64,000 nt of DNA from Corticicoccus populi (GTDB taxonomy: Bacteria > Bacillota > Bacilli > Staphylococcales > Salinicoccaceae). The notes under the pieces were generated by a model. The model saw nothing but the letters and a program-made list of their open reading frames with translations. It searched no databases and had not been told where the DNA came from. A program made the translations under genes and the position numbers. Where the stretch lies: assembly GCF_042686195.1 (NCBI RefSeq), contig NZ_JBHUOQ010000004.1, forward strand, positions 62,001 to 126,000, read 5' to 3'. Shown one piece after another: positions 61,081 through 64,000 of this stretch; position 1 is the first letter of the stretch, and each line of letters opens with the position of its first letter.

Positions 61081-62343
61081 TTATTTTCTTTTTCCTTTTA
61101 AAAGCTGGTTAAGTTTCACTTTACCTTTCTGAACTGCCGGAACACCTACTTCTGCGAGTGTATATACCGGACGGTTAAGCACATAATCAAACTCACCGAT
61201 TTTCTCAGAAACTTCTGTTCCCCAGACTTTCTTAAACTGCCATAAACCGAAATGAGCCGAGTCTTTATCCGGATTGACACTGACACCGCCGAAGTCATAT
61301 GTTTTCGCACCATTTTCGCGCGCGTACTTCATCATTTCAAACTGCATGTTATGATTCGGCAGGAAGTCACGGTACTCATTTGATGAAGCACCGTAAAGAT
61401 AATAGGATTTATGACCGGACTGTGCATACAATGCACCTGAGAGCACCAGACCGTCTGGATGCTTATCTTTTATCTCTGATGCTTCAGCCAGTTGTTTCTC
61501 GAGCTTCTGACGGCGTTTCGAGAGGTCCTTCATCTGATTTTCTTTTTTGGCACTTTCTTTCTTTTTATCAGCCTTTGAAATTTCTTTATCCAGTTTCTCA
61601 AGATCCTCATTAATTGAAGACTCGACACGCTCCGGAACTAACTTCACCAGAAACAATTCCATATGTCCGTTTGGATTCAAATGTTTATACATTGATTCAA
61701 AATATGTGATATCCCGTGTTAAAAAGCCGTCGCGTTCTCCGGTTTCTTTCATCAAATCCACAAATACCGGCAGATTGTCCATGGAAGACTTCACCACTTC
61801 AGTCCCTCTTCTTACAGCATTTCTAACCTTTGTCCTGTTATTGCGCTCAAAGCTTTTAAGAAGTTCATCATCTGTTTTATCAATCTCTGTCACCATTGTC
61901 TGACGCGGCTGTATATTTTCTTTGCTCATACCGTCCAGAAGCCCCCGGTGCTTAAAGCCGAGACGCTTTAAATATTCAATTGTCTCTCTGTGTTTTTCAA
62001 GCGGCAGATCGGGATCAATTTTAATCGTGTAGGATTTTTCCTTCCGGGCAGTTTCAACCGCTTCATCGAGCATTTTCTGCACGAGCAGTTCATCATGGTA
62101 GTCACATACAAACCCCCGGGAAATATAGCACAATGTAAAATTCACTTTCGGCAGCTTTTTGAACAACAGCACCGCTGCACCTTTTATATTGCCATCATCA
62201 TCCCCTACCGCAAAACGGCGGTAATACCAGTGTGTCAGTTTTTTAGACTCAGCCCAGTCTGTGAGCTGAAGCAGGTCTCCGTTCGGATGGTTTTCTACAA
62301 ATTCATTATGTTCTTCATCGGTTAAATGTAATTGCTTGTACAT
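61081..62343 (-). CDS. fmhB: FmhB (FemX), lipid II:glycine glycyltransferase, first interpeptide-bridge residue
   Basis: 420 residues, full length for staphylococcal FmhB. The two GNAT-like subdomains are clear: LQLTDWAESKKLTHWYYRRF, FERNNRTKVRNAVRRGTEVV, ETGERDGFLTRDITYFESMY, SYYLYGASSNEYRDFLPNHN and YDFGGVSVNPDKDSAHFGLW. Between them is the antiparallel coiled coil (about residues 240-305) that marks the Fem family. Using Gly-tRNA, it adds the first glycine to the lysine side chain of lipid II. The order of the pentaglycine genes femA/femB is not seen here. It is probably essential, and its own terminator follows. Confidence 0.92.
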   Translation of the reverse strand: MYKQLHLTDEEHNEFVENHPNGDLLQLTDWAESKKLTHWYYRRFAVGDDDGNIKGAAVLLFKKLPKVNFTLCYISRGFVCDYHDELLVQKMLDEAVETARKEKSYTIKIDPDLPLEKHRETIEYLKRLGFKHRGLLDGMSKENIQPRQTMVTEIDKTDDELLKSFERNNRTKVRNAVRRGTEVVKSSMDNLPVFVDLMKETGERDGFLTRDITYFESMYKHLNPNGHMELFLVKLVPERVESSINEDLEKLDKEISKADKKKESAKKENQMKDLSKRRQKLEKQLAEASEIKDKHPDGLVLSGALYAQSGHKSYYLYGASSNEYRDFLPNHNMQFEMMKYARENGAKTYDFGGVSVNPDKDSAHFGLWQFKKVWGTEVSEKIGEFDYVLNRPVYTLAEVGVPAVQKGKVKLNQLLKGKRK

Positions 62344-62403
62344 AGTTTTCTCCTCATTATCAAATATAAATCTGCTATAATCGGTGGAAAGAAGGTGATT
62401 TAT

Positions 62404-62649
62404 ATGCGTAATTTAATCTTGTCTATCCTAATTATAATCAATTTATGGAGTATTATCGAACTCGGAACCTACGGCAGTACAGATTTCGTGCAGCTTGTCA
62501 GCCTCCGCGTAATTTTAGCAGCTGTATCATTTTTATTAGCCGTCACTTATATCCTCGTCCGGGGTTCAAAACTCATGATTATTCTCAGTGTAATCACTGC
62601 AGCAGCTGCACTGTCCCATTTTGTATATTTAATCTATGTGAATATTTAA
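62404..62649 (+). CDS. Small membrane protein, 81 aa
   Basis: From the ATG at 62404 (GAAAGAAGGTGATTTAT upstream; the frame is open further left). Three spans: LILSILIIINLWSIIELGTY, VILAAVSFLLAVTYILV and MIILSVITAAAALSHFVYLI. No family recognised. It lies between divergent fmhB and convergent popT and shares a terminator with the latter. Confidence 0.65.
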   Translation: MRNLILSILIIINLWSIIELGTYGSTDFVQLVSLRVILAAVSFLLAVTYILVRGSKLMIILSVITAAAALSHFVYLIYVNI

Positions 62650-62656
62650 TACCGGC

Positions 62657-62687
62657 GTCATGGTTCTTAATGAATCATGACTTTTTT
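62657..62687 (+). terminator. Shared terminator between convergent genes
   Basis: GTCATGGTTC and GAATCATGAC pair (10 bp, one wobble) around TTAAT, with T6 on the plus strand. The stop codon of the minus-strand popT-like gene lies inside the right arm. Confidence 0.8.
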
Positions 62688-63529
62688 GATTGACGTCCGT
62701 TTCTCTTTTCCATCCCCATATACAGACTGATTAACAAACCTGACAGGAATGTTATGACCGACACACTCCATTCCGCCCCACCGGAAGGAAGTCCCGGAAA
62801 TATAGGAAAGACTGACCCAAGCAGCAGTCCGATAATCGCTGCGTACATTAAATACGTATAGTTGCGCAGGAAATAAGAGATCACCTTACTCGCACCAAGA
62901 ATACCTGTCAGTATCCCAAGACCTGTTGCGATTAAAAGCGGTGTCACACTAAAGTTAAACGAAGTGAACTCACTGATGGAATAAATAATTGTCGGGTATG
63001 CTCCGAGAATTAACATCACAAGTGAGCCTGAAATACCCGGAAGAAGCATAATTCCTGCACCGATTGTTCCTGCAAAATACAGGAAAAGCATCTGGCTTAA
63101 ACTGATTTCTGCATTGGCTGCAGCATCAGGGTCCTGTATGACCGAAAGGAAGTACACTAATAACAATGACAGTACCACGAGAATATAATGGAGCAGTGTG
63201 AATTCTGACTTAACATTAGACAACCTGAGCATCATCGGGACTACCCCGAGGACCATCCCAAGGAAAAAGAAATGCGTTGGAACAGTGTGATTCTGCAGCA
63301 GGAAATCCATTAATGATGTCATACTGATAATTGCGAGACCCATACCTAAAACAATCGGTATCAAAAATACTACCGCTTTCTTGAAATCCTTTGTCAGAAG
63401 ACGGCTGATTGCACCGAGAAACTGATCATAAATTCCTAAGAGCAGCGCCATTGTACCGCTGCTCACACCGGGTATCAATTCACAGACACCCATTAAAAAG
63501 CCTTTAAGTATATTGACCCATCTAAACAT
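62675..63529 (-). CDS. popT: DUF368 membrane protein, PopT-type undecaprenyl-phosphate flippase
   Basis: 284 residues from the ATG at 63529 (GTGAGGAAAATATGC upstream). About nine spans; the family signature MGVCELIPGVSSGTMALLLG sits near residue 20, with an inverted partner motif LLPGISGSLVMLILGAYPTI near residue 165, indicating an internal repeat. DUF368 proteins recycle the C55-phosphate carrier across the membrane, supporting wall synthesis. Its neighbour fmhB also acts on lipid-linked wall precursors. Confidence 0.85.
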   Translation of the reverse strand: MFRWVNILKGFLMGVCELIPGVSSGTMALLLGIYDQFLGAISRLLTKDFKKAVVFLIPIVLGMGLAIISMTSLMDFLLQNHTVPTHFFFLGMVLGVVPMMLRLSNVKSEFTLLHYILVVLSLLLVYFLSVIQDPDAAANAEISLSQMLFLYFAGTIGAGIMLLPGISGSLVMLILGAYPTIIYSISEFTSFNFSVTPLLIATGLGILTGILGASKVISYFLRNYTYLMYAAIIGLLLGSVFPIFPGLPSGGAEWSVSVITFLSGLLISLYMGMEKRNGRQSKKS

Positions 63530-63656
63530 GCATATTTTCCTCACTATCCAATTTTATCGATACATCATTCTATCATAAAAGGACAGACTTAATCATTGGT
63601 TAAGGGGTAAATGTAAGGTAAAGTAAAGAGACTACAACAAATAGGGAGATAAATTT

Positions 63657-64000
63657 ATGAGAGATTTAGGAATATATTTCGGGACTTTTGCACCATGTCA
63701 TGTCGGTCACTTTGAGCAGATTATCCGGGCAAAGCGGGAAAATCGTCATGCGCTTGTCATTGTCAGCGGTTATGACGGAGACCGCGGGGATGAGTATGGT
63801 ATGAATCTTGAGCACCGGGTGAAGGCAATGCGCCAGCTGCTAAAAGACGATAATAACGTCACTGTCGTTAAACTGGACGAAACAAATATCCCAAGATATC
63901 CCGACGGCTGGATTCCCTGGCTCCAAATGTTAACATCCTCTGTCTCTTCATCCGTTGCTTCATTGCCAAGAGAAATAAAAAGCATCACATATTACGTCGG
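63657..64000 (+). CDS. NadR-like nicotinamide-nucleotide adenylyltransferase (3' end cut off)
   Basis: The frame starts at the ATG at 63657 (AGGGAGATAAATTT upstream) and is open to the window edge, 114 residues so far. The nucleotidyltransferase motif GTFAPCHVGHFEQI (GxFxPxHxGH) is near residue 10, followed by the NadR-type text HALVIVSGYDGDRGDEYGMN and EHRVKAMRQLLKDDNNVTVV. NadR enzymes usually carry a ribosylnicotinamide kinase domain further on. The gene may make NAD from salvaged nicotinamide riboside. Confidence 0.8.
   Translation, partial: MRDLGIYFGTFAPCHVGHFEQIIRAKRENRHALVIVSGYDGDRGDEYGMNLEHRVKAMRQLLKDDNNVTVVKLDETNIPRYPDGWIPWLQMLTSSVSSSVASLPREIKSITYYV

Overview
The window comes from a low-GC Gram-positive coccus of the family Staphylococcaceae. 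The organism is most likely a Jeotgalicoccus/Salinicoccus/Macrococcus-type relative rather than S. aureus itself. The supporting marks are a staphylococcal-order S10-spc-alpha ribosomal operon, a clear FmhB (FemX) interpeptide-bridge enzyme with its internal coiled coil, strong AGGAGG ribosome binding sites, TTG/GTG starts, and several uptake systems in the Bacillus/Staphylococcus style. No tRNA, rRNA, intact insertion sequence or CRISPR array was seen.

Layout. (1) 1-985: end of a MetE-like zinc methyltransferase. (2) 1.1-13.6 kb: a divergent catabolic locus. On the minus strand an eight-gene run encodes a peptide-type ABC transporter, a LytS-like kinase, an AraC-type response regulator, an SSF-like membrane protein and allantoinase. 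On the plus strand lie the binding protein and two tandem CodA-like amidohydrolases. (3) 13.7-17.5 kb: a frameshifted acetyltransferase, a three-gene acyltransferase/zinc-ribbon membrane protein/esterase module, and a 41-residue membrane peptide. (4) 17.6-22.6 kb: a Fur-boxed siderophore ABC operon and an orphan, receiver-altered response regulator with its own Fur box. (5) 22.8-29.5 kb: an old-yellow-enzyme-type oxidoreductase, two efflux transporters, the adaA-ogt alkylation repair pair and an M20 amidohydrolase. (6) 29.6-33 kb: a copper locus with a YcnK-type (DeoR-NosL) regulator. (7) 33-36.7 kb: a LytTR/DUF3021 membrane regulatory operon, an orphan protein, and decayed gene fragments including a tyrosine-recombinase tail beside rpsI, the scar of a genomic island.

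(8) 36.7-55.8 kb: housekeeping block read right to left: rpsJ-rplC-rplD-rplW-rplB-rpsS-rplV-rpsC-rplP-rpmC-rpsQ-rplN-rplX-rplE-rpsN-rpsH-rplF-rplR-rpsE-rpmD-rplO-secY-adk-infA-rpmJ-rpsM-rpsK-rpoA-rplQ, then ecfA1-ecfA2-ecfT-truA, a YIP1-domain protein, and rplM-rpsI. (9) 56-64 kb: a purine permease, a YczE-type membrane protein, a PepSY lipoprotein, a coiled-coil small protein, an MFS pump with two small membrane proteins, fmhB, a small membrane protein, a DUF368 (PopT-type) undecaprenyl-phosphate carrier, and the start of a NadR-like nucleotidyltransferase.

The best candidates for something undescribed are the 1.1-13.6 kb locus (ABC import, paired amidohydrolases, allantoinase, and a transporter-like protein built into a two-component operon), the Fur-controlled atypical orphan regulator at 21.8-22.5 kb, the LytTR/DUF3021/8-TM operon at 33.2-35 kb, and the island scar at rpsI. 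Starts were re-chosen from ribosome binding sites where noted. All family assignments are from reading the sequences, not from searches.
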